Shown here piece by piece: positions 1-9,414 of a DNA stretch of 64,000 bases (within the stretch, counting starts at the first letter, position 1; every line of letters begins with the position of its first letter). The notes below the pieces were generated by a model, which made no database searches, was not told the DNA's origin, and worked only from the letters and a program-made list of their open reading frames with translations. Source of the stretch: Knufia peltigerae (taxonomy: Eukaryota; Ascomycota; Eurotiomycetes; Chaetothyriales; Trichomeriaceae); contig JAPDRN010000053.1 in assembly GCA_030247855.1 (NCBI GenBank), positions 1 through 64,000 of the forward strand, written 5' to 3'. A program made the position numbers and the translations under genes.

Positions 1-55
1 CATGCATAACAGGGGAAAGGGGGAGGCGAGGTAGGGTGTAGGTGGTTATCTTCAC

Positions 56-463
56 TTTTTGAAGAGGAGTTGCCAGTCCGCCTTCATAATCAAATTCGTA
101 ATAGGACAATATTCTCGTCGCGTTCGGACACATGTGAATTGCTGCTCCAATTTCATTTGCAAACTTGGACCGTTCGAAGATCTACATATGGTCGAACTGT
201 TAGTTCACATTCTCTCTCTCACTCTCTCACGGTGTTGATGAACATGCCTCCACGTTGTGACCTGATTGTACCAAAGCAACAGCAGCTGTCAATCCTGCTA
301 TCCCGGCTCCGACGATGCCAATGTTCAACTGTTGATCGCCAGCCTTTGGGGCGAAATAGTTGGGGGGAAACGGTTTGTAGTAATCATCCGTCTCAAAATG
401 GCCAGCGCCGTTTGCGCCTGAAGCGGAGTGCTGCGTGGAATTGCCCATACTCTCAAGTCTCAA
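56..463 (-). CDS. FAD-dependent monooxygenase (salicylate hydroxylase-like), N-terminal part, cut by window edge
   Basis: This is the N-terminus of a group A flavoprotein monooxygenase, a family that hydroxylates aromatic or similar substrates using NAD(P)H and O2. Exon 1 (463-248) encodes the dinucleotide-binding fingerprint GIVGAGIAGL followed by the second beta strand (GHNVE). Exon 2 (181-56) continues IFERSKFANEIGAAIH, then CPNATRIL, typical of the salicylate hydroxylase/6-hydroxynicotinate monooxygenase branch. The join needs an intron at 247-182 that starts with GC rather than GT (GAG then gcatgt) and ends in TAG; using it gives the expected GHNVEIFERS motif. A further donor (gtgaag) follows at 55 and the rest lies off the window. 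The start at 463 is the first ATG; an internal ATG at 448 is also possible. It is divergent from the MDR reductase. The family is secure; substrate is unknown. Confidence 0.8.
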
Positions 464-903
464 AGGTTAGCAATGAATTGACGCACGAATGAAGACCGCA
501 AAACACATTCGAGCGGAATCCAGGGCATGAATGTAAACATTCCTATACCAAAATTTGTGGACCTACAGCTAGCTCGCCCATCCTCTGTAGACAAAGAATG
601 GTGTGAAAAGACTGTCGACAACCCGGGCATGATGATTCACCTCGGAAGGATGGCCGCAGCGGCTCTTAGCTTAGCTTTGGTCCGGGGTATCGGGCTCGGC
701 CCCACATAACATTCATGGCCTGCGACATCATCCTCTGCCCGAGGCACCGAAATGGTAGGGGTACCTAAGGTGACTGGCCGACGAGAGGGTCAAGGTTCTC
801 GAGTATCACGTTAAAGGTGGTTTGACTGGGCTAAAGCCGACCAAATTGTAAACAGACATTCATCTCACAGACAATTGTGCCCTCAGGTCGTTGCAGCACA
901 ATA
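464..903. promoter_or_regulatory. Divergent intergenic region between monooxygenase and MDR reductase
   Basis: This 440-bp stretch between two divergently transcribed genes must hold both promoters. I see no convincing TATA box or named operator and no coding potential. Confidence 0.4.
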
Positions 904-2007
904 ATGCCTGGAGTATTGTCGGGAGTCAAGATGATGGACAGGGTCGTTTTCCGCAAGTATGGCAATCCTTTGGACGTTCTGAAGCTGGAGAGGAGCCCAG
1001 AGCCGGCAGAACCGGGTTCCGGACAGGTTCTCGTCAGAGTCAATAAACGGCCGATTCACAACGGGGATCTGCTCATGGTCGATGGAGGCCACGATCCAAT
1101 CAAGCGGCCGATTCCCGCGTCAGGATTCAGCGCTGGGTGTGAAGGTGTTGGCACGATCGAGGCCATCGGACCTGGCGTCGACGATTCCAGAGGGTTGCGC
1201 GTCGGAGACAGAGTGTCTTTCTTCGCGGTGGGGACCTGGCAGGAACTGATCCTGGTGTCTGCGGACTTTGTGACACCGGTCCCCATGGACTTGGAAGATG
1301 ATCTCGCCGCCCAGATATTCATCAACCCCATCGCCGCTATGGCCCTCGTGCGGCTCGTCGAGAAGATTGCCGCGAATCAAAAGACCGACGTGCTTCGCAT
1401 CGGTGCTCTTGAGGATGTTGTCGAAGATTTGAGGATCGCCAAGACCGAGCCAGGGGTAATCCTGGTGTCCGTCGCCGGTTCGACGGTCGCCAGATTGGCC
1501 GCAACAACCCTCAAGGCGAAAGGTTTCAGCATCATCGGCCTGGTTCGCTCTTCCTCCAAGGCGGCGGCACTACAACAAGCCACCGGCAACCCCGTGATCG
1601 GTTACGACGACGAGAATTGGCAGGAAGAAGTGCGCAAGGCTGCCGCCGGTCGCAAAATCTTCGTGGGCCTCGACGCGGTGGGGGGCAAGATTGGAGAGGA
1701 CGTGTTGGGTCTCTTGTCACCGGGAGGAACCCTCGTCAGCTATGGATCGCTCACAGCAGAACCGATCCCAGTCGATCACGTCCATCTTTGTATGACGGCC
1801 AAGACGGTGTGTGGCATCGGCATGGTCCACTGGACGCAATTGCCTTACGAAACCCGGTCTGCCGACGTACCCAGGCTCATTCAAATGGTCAGAGACAATC
1901 AAGACTTCTTCAAGGTCGCCGGGGAGTTTCCCATGTCATCAATCACTGAGGCCGTACGCCTCTTCCGCTCGCCTGGACGGGGTGGGACGGTGTTGCTCTC
2001 CGGTTAA
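904..2007 (+). CDS. Zinc-independent medium-chain dehydrogenase/reductase (quinone reductase / enoyl reductase-like)
   Basis: The protein (about 367 aa, no intron) is an MDR superfamily NADPH-dependent reductase. The N-terminal GroES-like domain shows GSGQVLVRV, then GCEGVGTIEAIGPGV and VGDRVSFF. It lacks the catalytic and structural zinc cysteines, which places it with quinone oxidoreductases and mitochondrial-type 2-enoyl thioester reductases. The Rossmann part includes VSVAGSTVARLAATTLKAKG, where the usual cofactor glycine motif is reduced to AGSTVA, then GLDAVGGKIGEDVL and PGGTLVSYG, and it ends GRGGTVLLSG as in the family. The reading frame is open upstream but only through a GTG, so I take ATG 904; ATG 931 or 934 would also leave an intact GroES domain. 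The substrate cannot be told from sequence. Confidence 0.8.
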   Translation: MPGVLSGVKMMDRVVFRKYGNPLDVLKLERSPEPAEPGSGQVLVRVNKRPIHNGDLLMVDGGHDPIKRPIPASGFSAGCEGVGTIEAIGPGVDDSRGLRVGDRVSFFAVGTWQELILVSADFVTPVPMDLEDDLAAQIFINPIAAMALVRLVEKIAANQKTDVLRIGALEDVVEDLRIAKTEPGVILVSVAGSTVARLAATTLKAKGFSIIGLVRSSSKAAALQQATGNPVIGYDDENWQEEVRKAAAGRKIFVGLDAVGGKIGEDVLGLLSPGGTLVSYGSLTAEPIPVDHVHLCMTAKTVCGIGMVHWTQLPYETRSADVPRLIQMVRDNQDFFKVAGEFPMSSITEAVRLFRSPGRGGTVLLSG

Positions 2008-2384
2008 AAGAAGAAGGACATTTGTTACACGTAGACAGAAAGTGGCCATATTGACATAAACAGCCATGACCTAGCTCCAATGTCCTTCCAACACAAATCT
2101 ACTAGCTATCACAGACCTATCTCATGTGATGGTCTGGGGTTTCTCACTAAGGAAGACTGTGCTGGGTACGGGGATTTTTATTGCAGTAGTCTTCTGCCTG
2201 CATTTCGACCATCTTGTTCGACCGACATTAGTTGGCCTGAATAGTTGACTTTGTCTACACAGGCAGGTGGATGTTAGGACTCCGAACCTTTCCCTACCAC
2301 AGTTGAGTTCCTGTTTTACCATGTCCGAAGACGAAAAGCTAGAGCCTAGGGCTTTGGTTTGCAGCTCATGTCCTCACGGCTTCC
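2008..2384. other. Convergent 3' intergenic region
   Basis: These 377 bp separate the 3' ends of the MDR gene and the cupin gene. I see no gene or structured RNA. Confidence 0.4.
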
Positions 2385-2972
2385 TCAAGTGCTTGGTGCG
2401 ACTCCCTTGATCTCTCCATAATCCTCAGCCAGGGTCTGTGAGCCAATGGTCAGAGGTACCGCTTCTTGTAGGATGAACAGCATTCTCGCCCATTTGTCCT
2501 TGCTCGCGTTGACCCACGCATGATTGGTCTGCCTTTGAACCACGATATCGCCGGCCTTCAAATGCCTCACCTCGCCGGAGTCGAGTATGGCGTCCACCTC
2601 GCCCACGAGCACGACTCCATAGTCCAAACTCATCGTCCTGTGCATGATCGCTGGGGGGCCGCCGGGGGCATAGTCACATATCCTCACAACCGTACCTCCC
2701 TTGATAATAAGACCTGGCTTCTCCCCCTCGAGGAAGGCCCGGTATTTCTGAATGTCACCATCGCCTTGCAGAGATACCGGAGATTCCGAAGTCGTGTACA
2801 CCAGGCGAAAATCTACTTCCGGCCTGATAGCCTGAGCAGGGACGGCGTCGGGGATATCTGTCTGGAAGATTGACTTGCCATCGGCTCGGTGGGTCGTGAT
2901 GTATCTGGCTGGTGGGGGAAGGCCTCCGCTCCTCTCGGGAGGATTCGAGGCGGCGTCTTGAGAAGAAGACAT
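2385..2972 (-). CDS. Cupin-domain protein
   Basis: A complete single-exon protein of 195 aa. Residues about 95-170 form a conserved beta-barrel cupin: APGGPPAIMHRTMSLDYGVVLVGEVDAILD is the first motif region and LKAGDIVVQRQTNHAWVNAS the second. The first motif has one His (MHRT) and a shortened metal-ligand set, as in the fungal and bacterial small cupins usually annotated as cupin 2 proteins; whether it binds a metal is uncertain. The N-terminus (residues 1-25) is Pro/Ser-rich with no signal peptide. In aromatic catabolic loci such cupins often serve as ring-cleaving or isomerising enzymes; here it lies next to the extradiol dioxygenase on the same strand, which suggests but does not prove a joint role. 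Confidence 0.8.
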   Translation of the reverse strand: MSSSQDAASNPPERSGGLPPPARYITTHRADGKSIFQTDIPDAVPAQAIRPEVDFRLVYTTSESPVSLQGDGDIQKYRAFLEGEKPGLIIKGGTVVRICDYAPGGPPAIMHRTMSLDYGVVLVGEVDAILDSGEVRHLKAGDIVVQRQTNHAWVNASKDKWARMLFILQEAVPLTIGSQTLAEDYGEIKGVAPST

Positions 2973-3534
2973 GATGATGCTGACTCAATGGCTAGACGAG
3001 GGTCAGGTGTTTTGTGCTTTGATAGGTTCACAAGTTTCAGAAAGCAGAAGGATGTATAACACCATATACTCTTTCACCTGTCGAGGCCTCGTTGAGCCCT
3101 CAATACATATCAACAGATCGTCCGTTGAATCTTGGATACCCCAACGAGCCGACACTTATTCAGGCAAAGGGGGTCTGTCGGCCCGGATCATGTGAATGAA
3201 ACACGATTGAGCATGGGATTGATGCCACGAGCCATGAGTTTGAGTAGGATTAACGAGATTCCAGACTGAGAGGTGGGGTTCCGAGCTTTGGACACGTCAA
3301 TGAGAGCAAGACTTGCTCGGGTTACAACTCCCCCAGCCGAGAGATTGGGCCAGCTCCCGAACTTCGATCCAATCCTGGGCTTCTTGCCCGGAATTGATCG
3401 AATACGCCCCCCAGGACGTTGTCTGGAAGGCTGAAGTTATTTTCTAGCTATTCTGCTCTCATTAGACCTGCGTTACAATGGGAACGAAGTCCCTACGAAA
3501 GGTATGTGAGTAGAAAAGTGGGGCTATACAGCAA
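2973..3534. other. Intergenic region upstream of the cupin gene
   Basis: About 560 bp between the extradiol dioxygenase 3' end and the cupin start, presumably holding the cupin promoter. Nothing else recognised. Confidence 0.4.
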
Positions 3535-4532
3535 CTACGACTCGATCCCCTGAGGCCATTCACCTATACAAAATTGGGTTTCGGCTTGATTTCGCTACAT
3601 TTAAATCGTCAGCATACATTCAGGAATCTTAATCAGTGTGTAGACATTGCGGAAAAACTTACGAGTTCCCACACCTCCGCCCCCAAGACGGCTTTGTCTC
3701 TTCGATCTTCCTCCTCGCCGACAACTCCAGCCACGAAGCAAGTAGCCATGTAATGATCATCGGTGCCGTGGGCATCTCGATAGTTTGGATGCTTCATGAG
3801 ACGTATAACAGCTCTCTTCAGCTTTGGTCCTCCTCCATTCTTGCAGATAGCATCTTCCAGAGCCTGTCTGAATTCGAGATGAGTGGCATCTGGGGGAAGA
3901 TCTTGGGCAAAGTTATCCCTGTATATGGCATTGTATTTCCACTCCGTGCGATACAAATTGTGAACGCCACCGCCTGAGCCGATGAATAGATAACCTTCCC
4001 TGCGCAAGGGACGCAAAACGCGTCCGATCTCGAGGTGGAAGTGTGGCTCGAAGTAGGAATTGAGTGAGATAATGGTGACTGGTGGTATCCCATCAGGGAA
4101 CATCCGTGACAGCAGAGGAAAGGTGTCAATGAGCCAATTGAATTCAGTGTCTAGCACCGCCTCGAACCCAGCGTCCTTGAGCATGTTGACGCACCGCTGC
4201 GCCGTTTGTACATCTGTATTCGCCTTTTGCCGAGTCCATTCTGATTGTATGACCAATCCAACCGGTTCTGGGTTTGGATTGGGATTGGCTGCAATGTGAA
4301 CTTTACGTCCGCCAACGTCCCAATGAGCACCCTGTTCCCCAGTATCAATTCAAAGTAGGTTCTGGTCATTCTCAATTGGACTCACCATCATAATGACCCC
4401 TTTGACGGGGTGTTGAACGGCCTTCCGACCGTGATATTGCCAGTAATCGCGCACATTGGACTGCTCTCCAGCGAGCATCGTAGTCCCATGGGACAATAGT
4501 AGAACTGGTGGAAACAATGGGGACTCATTCAT
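3535..4532 (-). CDS. LigB/DODA-type extradiol ring-cleavage dioxygenase
   Basis: Three exons (4532-4386, 4331-3663, 3594-3535) give 291 aa. The family opens catechol-like rings with a mononuclear Fe(II) or Zn site; plant and fungal members include DOPA 4,5-dioxygenases. Visible marks are SHGTTML near the N-terminus, GAHWD after the first intron (metal and active-site His residues), SYFEPHFHLEIGRVLRPLR, GSGGGVHNL, and KHPNYRDAHGTDDHYMA with the C-terminal His. The short last exon encodes RNQAETQF, a conserved tail in this family, which supports the third exon despite its length. Frames join exactly (49 + 223 + 20 codons including stop). The start is the ATG at 4532 just before PLFPPVLLLSHG. 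It sits on the same strand as the cupin. The natural substrate is unknown. Confidence 0.88.
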
Positions 4533-5220
4533 GATTATCGGATTCTCTGCTGGACAACATAGGCAAGTAGAGGGACAGCGAGAGGTATTCTCCACCCAGG
4601 CTTTAAGCTCCGAAGGGCGAAGCAGAAGCTGGCTCAAGGGTTATAAAAATCAACTTGAAGCTACTCCCTTATCCCGCACGTCAGTGTGTCAAGTTCGGTT
4701 CGAAGCCGGAACACTCTAGGTGGGCGATTATTGGGGCCGACATATCGGTCTCGGATACCCACACTGGGGGTGGCGTTGACTATCCTGGTGTGATCCATGT
4801 TGGAGTGGTTCGTCACCACATGACAGAGTGTACGATGACTTAGAGCTAGGTGTGGTTCAGTAGGCTTATGCAATGGAGAGCGAATATAGCAATTGCTTAT
4901 TATGTCTGCGAACAGGTGCCGATGCAAGTACATAGGTAGGTTTACGAAGTGGAGGGCAGAAGAGTCCTCTGATACCTGAAAAATACGAGAATTTGGCGAT
5001 GAGATGAGAAGAGCAGGGGCTCTCCCAGGGGCTCTCAAGGCGTTAGGATAACCATAGATTACGCTCAGTGAAGCCGCCATGAGCGTTGGGAGACAAAATT
5101 GTTTCTTGGGCTGGAATGTGAATTCACTCTGTCGGCGTCTTATTCTCGTCCTTCCATTCCTGCTTCTGCCTGCACATGCAGCTTTACAATGTTCAGGACT
5201 CCAAATTCGGCGAACCGATT
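4533..5220. other. Intergenic region
   Basis: About 690 bp upstream of the extradiol dioxygenase and downstream of the small unknown gene. Reverse-strand frames are open here, but codon content and lack of family motifs argue against a gene. No RNA or repeat seen. Confidence 0.35.
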
Positions 5221-5641
5221 CTACCATTCCCCAGAAATTTTGAAGCTGTTGCCGAAGCCGAGTTTTCTCTTGATGGCATCGACCATCTTAAGAGCCGTTA
5301 GTCCATGAAGATTGTGAGATTTCGGAGTCGTTGCGTACCGCTATGTATCCACAACCTTTGAATAGTACAAGAATGAACAAGTCTGCCGCTCTGCTACCCC
5401 CCGAAAGTGCGTGCCACTCTGGGTGGTACCGAACGGGTAAGTAGCTGGGTATGTGGCGGTGGTCTGTCGGCCACCAAGCGGGATTCTCAGCAGAGCTTCG
5501 AGTGCTGTGAGTGTCTGTCTGCGGCGTGGAAGGGAGCTCGCCAGTTTCAATCGCACTTGCTGCCGTATCTCCGCCAACGAGTCTTGCTGAAGCCGTAATC
5601 GCCTGTTGCGCTGCAGTTTGACTCGAGCTGGTCGCAGACAT
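5221..5641 (-). CDS. Small protein of unknown function
   Basis: Not recognised. A two-exon model (5641-5339 and 5286-5221) encodes 122 aa. The intron at 5338-5287 has donor gtacgc, a perfect CTAAC branch site and an AAG acceptor. The N-terminal half is Ser/Thr/Ala-rich and probably disordered; the C-terminal half has a tryptophan/histidine-rich stretch (NPAWWPTDHRH), a short hydrophobic segment (ADLFILVLFKGCGYIA) that could be a membrane or buried helix, and a basic tail ending KISGEW. It is divergent from the ALDH-like gene with about 360 bp between them. Splice signals and the clean exon join favour a real gene, but I have no family evidence. Confidence 0.5.
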
Positions 5642-6001
5642 TTTGTTGCGCAGTACCTCGCAAACAATGCTTGATGAAGTCTCAACTGAAGGACTGAGAT
5701 GACGATGGCGTCTATGTCGACTTTCTATTTCTCGATTAGTGTCCTTTACTATCCAGCCTGCAAGTACTGACCCGATCATTACTGCGCTCCGGGCCAGGTG
5801 GAGGGGCTCGGCAGGAGGGCCGTTCCTACTTCATGTGACATAACAATGGCGCCCTCACGCCTCCATCCTGCCGCTATGAGATTTCAATACCCGGCAAGAC
5901 ATTACTATAAGATACAAATGAGTTGTGAGGAGAACATCGGCTAGATTCTCAGTGCACACTATCAGAAGAACTCAGAAACACCCTGTAGTGGATCAGGAGG
6001 C
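5642..6001. promoter_or_regulatory. Divergent promoter region
   Basis: About 360 bp between the small unknown gene and the ALDH-like gene; it must contain both promoters. No specific sites recognised. Confidence 0.35.
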
Positions 6002-7645
6002 ATGAGCACAGAAAACATCCAACTTGTCTTGAGTACTACCCAGGATGGGCGCACAAAAGACTTGCGATACCGACAGAGACAGTTTCAAGCACTACACGGA
6101 TGGATTATACAGCACTCTTCCGAGATACAAGTCGCACTGCAGACAGACGACGGGTTATCAGAGCTCGAAGCTCAATTTCTCATCATCCTGATGTCAAATA
6201 AGTTGAGGGAGTTCTATGACTCGCTTGACTTGAAAAGTGAGCTTGATAACGAGTATAGCATCAAAACTGGTCGAGACAACGCAGCACGAATGGTTTCAGA
6301 AGATCTAGTTTATGTGATTCCGGAGAGATGGGTCGTTGTCCCCAACGTTTTCAGTATCCTGCATGCTTGCATAGCTGCTGGCGCATGCTGTCTGGTCGAG
6401 GTTAGGAAATCCGTGGAGTGTCATCGAAGGAAGTTCGGCTCACCGTTTCATAGCTTCCGAATGATCTACGAGCGAGCACACGTCTTTTACGGAGTGCTCT
6501 TCGGGAAGCGCTAGACAACACTGCCTTCGCCACTGTCAGCAGACGACCTCCCGTCGATATTCTCTCTCGCTGCATAGTCGTTGACCAGACCGGCACTTTC
6601 TCAGCTGCTGGTATGCAAAGATTGATAAGCAGCGAGACCGGAGCCGCCGCCGTTGCGATCGTGGACCGAACAGCGGATGTTGATCAAGCTGCACAAGAGA
6701 TTCTCAAGTCCAGAATAGCCTTCTCCGGTAGAAGCCCATACGCGCCGAGCTATATTCTCGTCAACGAGTTTGTGGAAACCGAATTCCTGGATAAACTCCG
6801 CAGGTACGCTTCGCGACAGTACAGAAGTTCCATCAAGAAAGTAGACTCCACCGACAAGACACACACTGCCCAATGTGTTACAAAGGAAGACATTCCAGCA
6901 TTAGCTGATGAGATTGTGTTGGAGGCTCCTGGCTTTCGACTGATAAAGATCTCTAATAGGTATGATGGCTCTCCCATCATACCCAAAATTGCATACACTG
7001 ATAATGGAAATCCATTTCTAGGGACGAGCTTTGGAAACCTGTCCACCAAGTCTCAGGGGCTCGGTCGGGAAAGTTATTAGCAACCAGCAGCCTCGACGAT
7101 GCAATCGATGCAATAAACGGTACGAATCAAAAGGCACTACTCGCTCTCTATGTCTTTGCAGATCCATCGGCGGCCAAATATTTGAGTCAATTCATCCGCA
7201 CCAGAGTCAGCTTTGTGAACCACATTCCGACCAACATTCTAGGTACGCCCCTTGACTGTGAAGCAGACTTCTCAACTGCTTTCGCTACTAACATATCCAT
7301 ATAGTTTGGCCTGGTGCCCCTATCGGACATCCAGTCTCCCCAGAATCCCTTTACACCCGCGCCATGATTGAATCTCCGAGCCCTCAGTTCGTTCACTCAA
7401 AGGAAGATGGGTTAATGTTAGAGGATCTTCTGACAGGTGACTCCTCTCGAAGAAGCTTGGACCGACTGTACCAGTCCTCGCTACGGCCACTGAAATCTAC
7501 TGGTCAACCCAATCCCGGCAGCATGAACTTCTTTACACAAGGTCTGCTAGTAGGCGCCGTATTCTATCTCCTCCCAATTGTCGCAGTGGCAGCAGGTGGC
7601 TCTGTGGTCTTGATGAAACATCTCTGGAAGTCGAAGAAGATTTGA
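6002..7645 (+). CDS. Aldehyde dehydrogenase-like protein lacking the catalytic cysteine, with C-terminal membrane anchor
   Basis: Four exons (6002-6400, 6454-6959, 7022-7242, 7305-7645) encode 488 aa. The order of segments follows fungal membrane ALDHs (beta-apo-4'-carotenal oxygenase group): N-terminal helices (RYRQRQFQALHGWI), IPERWVVVPNVFSILHA, a central block and SFVNHIPTNILVWPGAPIGH, then a C-terminal hydrophobic helix at about 455-477 followed by lysines (KHLWKSKK). Key residues are missing. The place of the GQxCxAP active-site motif reads SGRSPYAPSYILVNE, so the nucleophilic Cys is gone; the ELGGKSP motif reads SETGAAAVA; the segment with the usual nucleotide-site lysine reads CCLVELPND. 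The F-x-GS loop region is also shortened. It is intact as a gene but should be inactive as a dehydrogenase; a structural, regulatory or other binding role is inferred. Confidence 0.8.
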
Positions 7646-8289
7646 GGACTAGGTTGGAATTCATTTGCTTAGCTACTTCAGGGGAGATCATAACATGTAC
7701 AACTTCGAATTGTCCTGCTGTAAGAATACTTCACAGATGTCTCTCCAAAAAGGGGCCAGTTTGTTCGTCGCTGTGTGCCTTTAAGGCTTTTCATTATTGA
7801 CGCTCGGGGACTCGCACAGAGGATTTTAAATGTCTTTCAAGTTTGAGCCGCCATAAAACCGCATCCAGGACGAGACATGTGCTACTGACTCTAGCGTTTT
7901 ACTACTTTGTCACAATTGTGAGTCAAACTTCTGGGACTCACCTAGTCATGAAACTGTGTCGTCGGCTTCGGGTCTGCGGGCGGCTCCAGCGCAAAGCCGA
8001 TTTGGTAAGACTATGTGCGAATCGATGTTGTACAAGCCTTGTCTGAATTGCAATGCCAGATCGCGCTTCTGTTGGGATGAATTGTGCAGTCTCCGGCATA
8101 GGCTGAGAGCATGAACCCCGAGGACACAGAAAGTAGCAGAGTTTGCTGAGCAAGCTTGAGCTCTGTTTTGTACAGCCCGCTATCTTCGACAAATTCAGCC
8201 CTGTCTGAGCATATCTTCACAGCCTTCTTAGCTCTTTTGAATTAGTCCGTCTTTCGCCCAGAGCCGACACCACTCGAATTGCGTTCCAA
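7646..8289. other. Intergenic region
   Basis: About 640 bp between two genes on the same strand, presumably holding the promoter of the ketopantoate reductase-like gene. Nothing else recognised. Confidence 0.35.
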
Positions 8290-8765
8290 ATGTCGAAGGT
8301 TCTGGTGTTGGGAACTGGGTGTATCGGGGCGGTCTACGCCTGCCTGTTGTCCCGAGTAGATCAGGCTCGAGTTACTTGCGTATGCAGGTCCAACTATGAC
8401 TCAGTCAAGACGCGCGGGTTGAAGATCTCGTCGTCCATTTTCGGCGATCTGCAAGCCCGACCGATGGTGGTTCGAAACGTGGAGGAAGCCGTTTCAAAAG
8501 CGGACGAGCCTTTTGATTTCGTGGTTGTATCTACAAAGGCAACGGATTCGGTCACCAAATCGGTAATTCAGCAAATAAAGTCTGTTCTTACATCGAAGCA
8601 GACGTCGATAGTCCTCATCCAGAATGGATTGGGTGTCGAAAAGCCGTTCCACAAGGCATTTCCAGAAACCACCATAATTTCTGGGGTTACATATTTGCCA
8701 ACTACTCAGGTTTCCCCGGGTGTATTTGTGCACTCGGAAGTGGAGATCCTACATCTCGGTCTATA

Positions 8766-8806
<41 letters not shown>

Positions 8807-9309
8807 TAGCAGCACCATCTTCGTCGTCGAAACCACCACCACTGGTGAATTTTGCCGAGCTCGTCCGTCAAGGAGGAGCCACAGCCAGAATTCATGACGA
8901 TGTCCAGGCCGAAAGATGGTGCAAGATTGTGGCCAACGGCACGGTGAATCCCATCTGTGCCTTGTCCAGGTGTCGAGATCGTAAGCTCGTGGAGATGTCA
9001 TCGTTGGCAATATCCCTTTTCAGAGAGGTCATGCTAGAGATCGCGGCTGTCGCAGCAAGTGCAGGCTACTCGCATGTTGTGACGTCGGACGTGGTAGAAG
9101 CGCAGCTGTCGAGGACCTTGTCAAGGCCACCACCAGGAGTCCAGCCGAGTATGATGTCTGACGCCCTGGAGGAGCGGCCGATGGAAGTCCAAGCAATAGT
9201 AGGGGAGATTGTCAAGATTGCAGGAGAAAAAGGCATACACATTCCCCGGCTTGAAACACTTTATGTGTTGCTAGAGGGACTTGATCAAGCATTGCGTAGC
9301 GACACATAG
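8290..9309 (+). CDS. 2-dehydropantoate 2-reductase family protein (ApbA/PanE)
   Basis: A single-exon protein of 339 aa. The N-terminal Rossmann domain begins at residue 1 with KVLVLGTGCIGAVYACLLS, followed by FDFVVVSTKATDSV and IVLIQNGLGVEKPF, both hallmarks of ketopantoate reductases (NADPH-dependent reduction of 2-dehydropantoate or related 2-keto acids). The C-terminal all-helical domain has KIVANGTVNPICALSRC, where the Lys and Asn are the usual catalytic and substrate residues, and PSMMSDALEERPMEVQAIVGEIV, the PSMLQD/ExxG-type motif. A run of 13 serines (about residues 160-172) from a TCA repeat sits in a surface loop between the domains. Many fungal members of this family lie in accessory clusters and act on other keto acids, so pantothenate synthesis is not assured. 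It converges on the dehydratase gene. Confidence 0.88.
8768..8806 (+). repeat. (CAT)13 trinucleotide microsatellite inside the ketopantoate reductase-like CDS
   Basis: Thirteen perfect CAT units, read in frame as TCA serine codons. Length change by whole units would keep the frame. Confidence 0.97.
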
Positions 9310-9414
9310 AGGAGGAAAGAAGCCTAATGCGAGAAGACCGAGAAGAAGAGAACATACTTTTGTATAGTCATAGGTATATGCCATCTGAGACTCTCTGATA
9401 GATCTATTTACTTC

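Noticed and set aside
4661..5227. 188-codon minus-strand open frame
   Set aside because: It begins inside the last exon of the small unknown gene in another frame, and I see no splice or family support.
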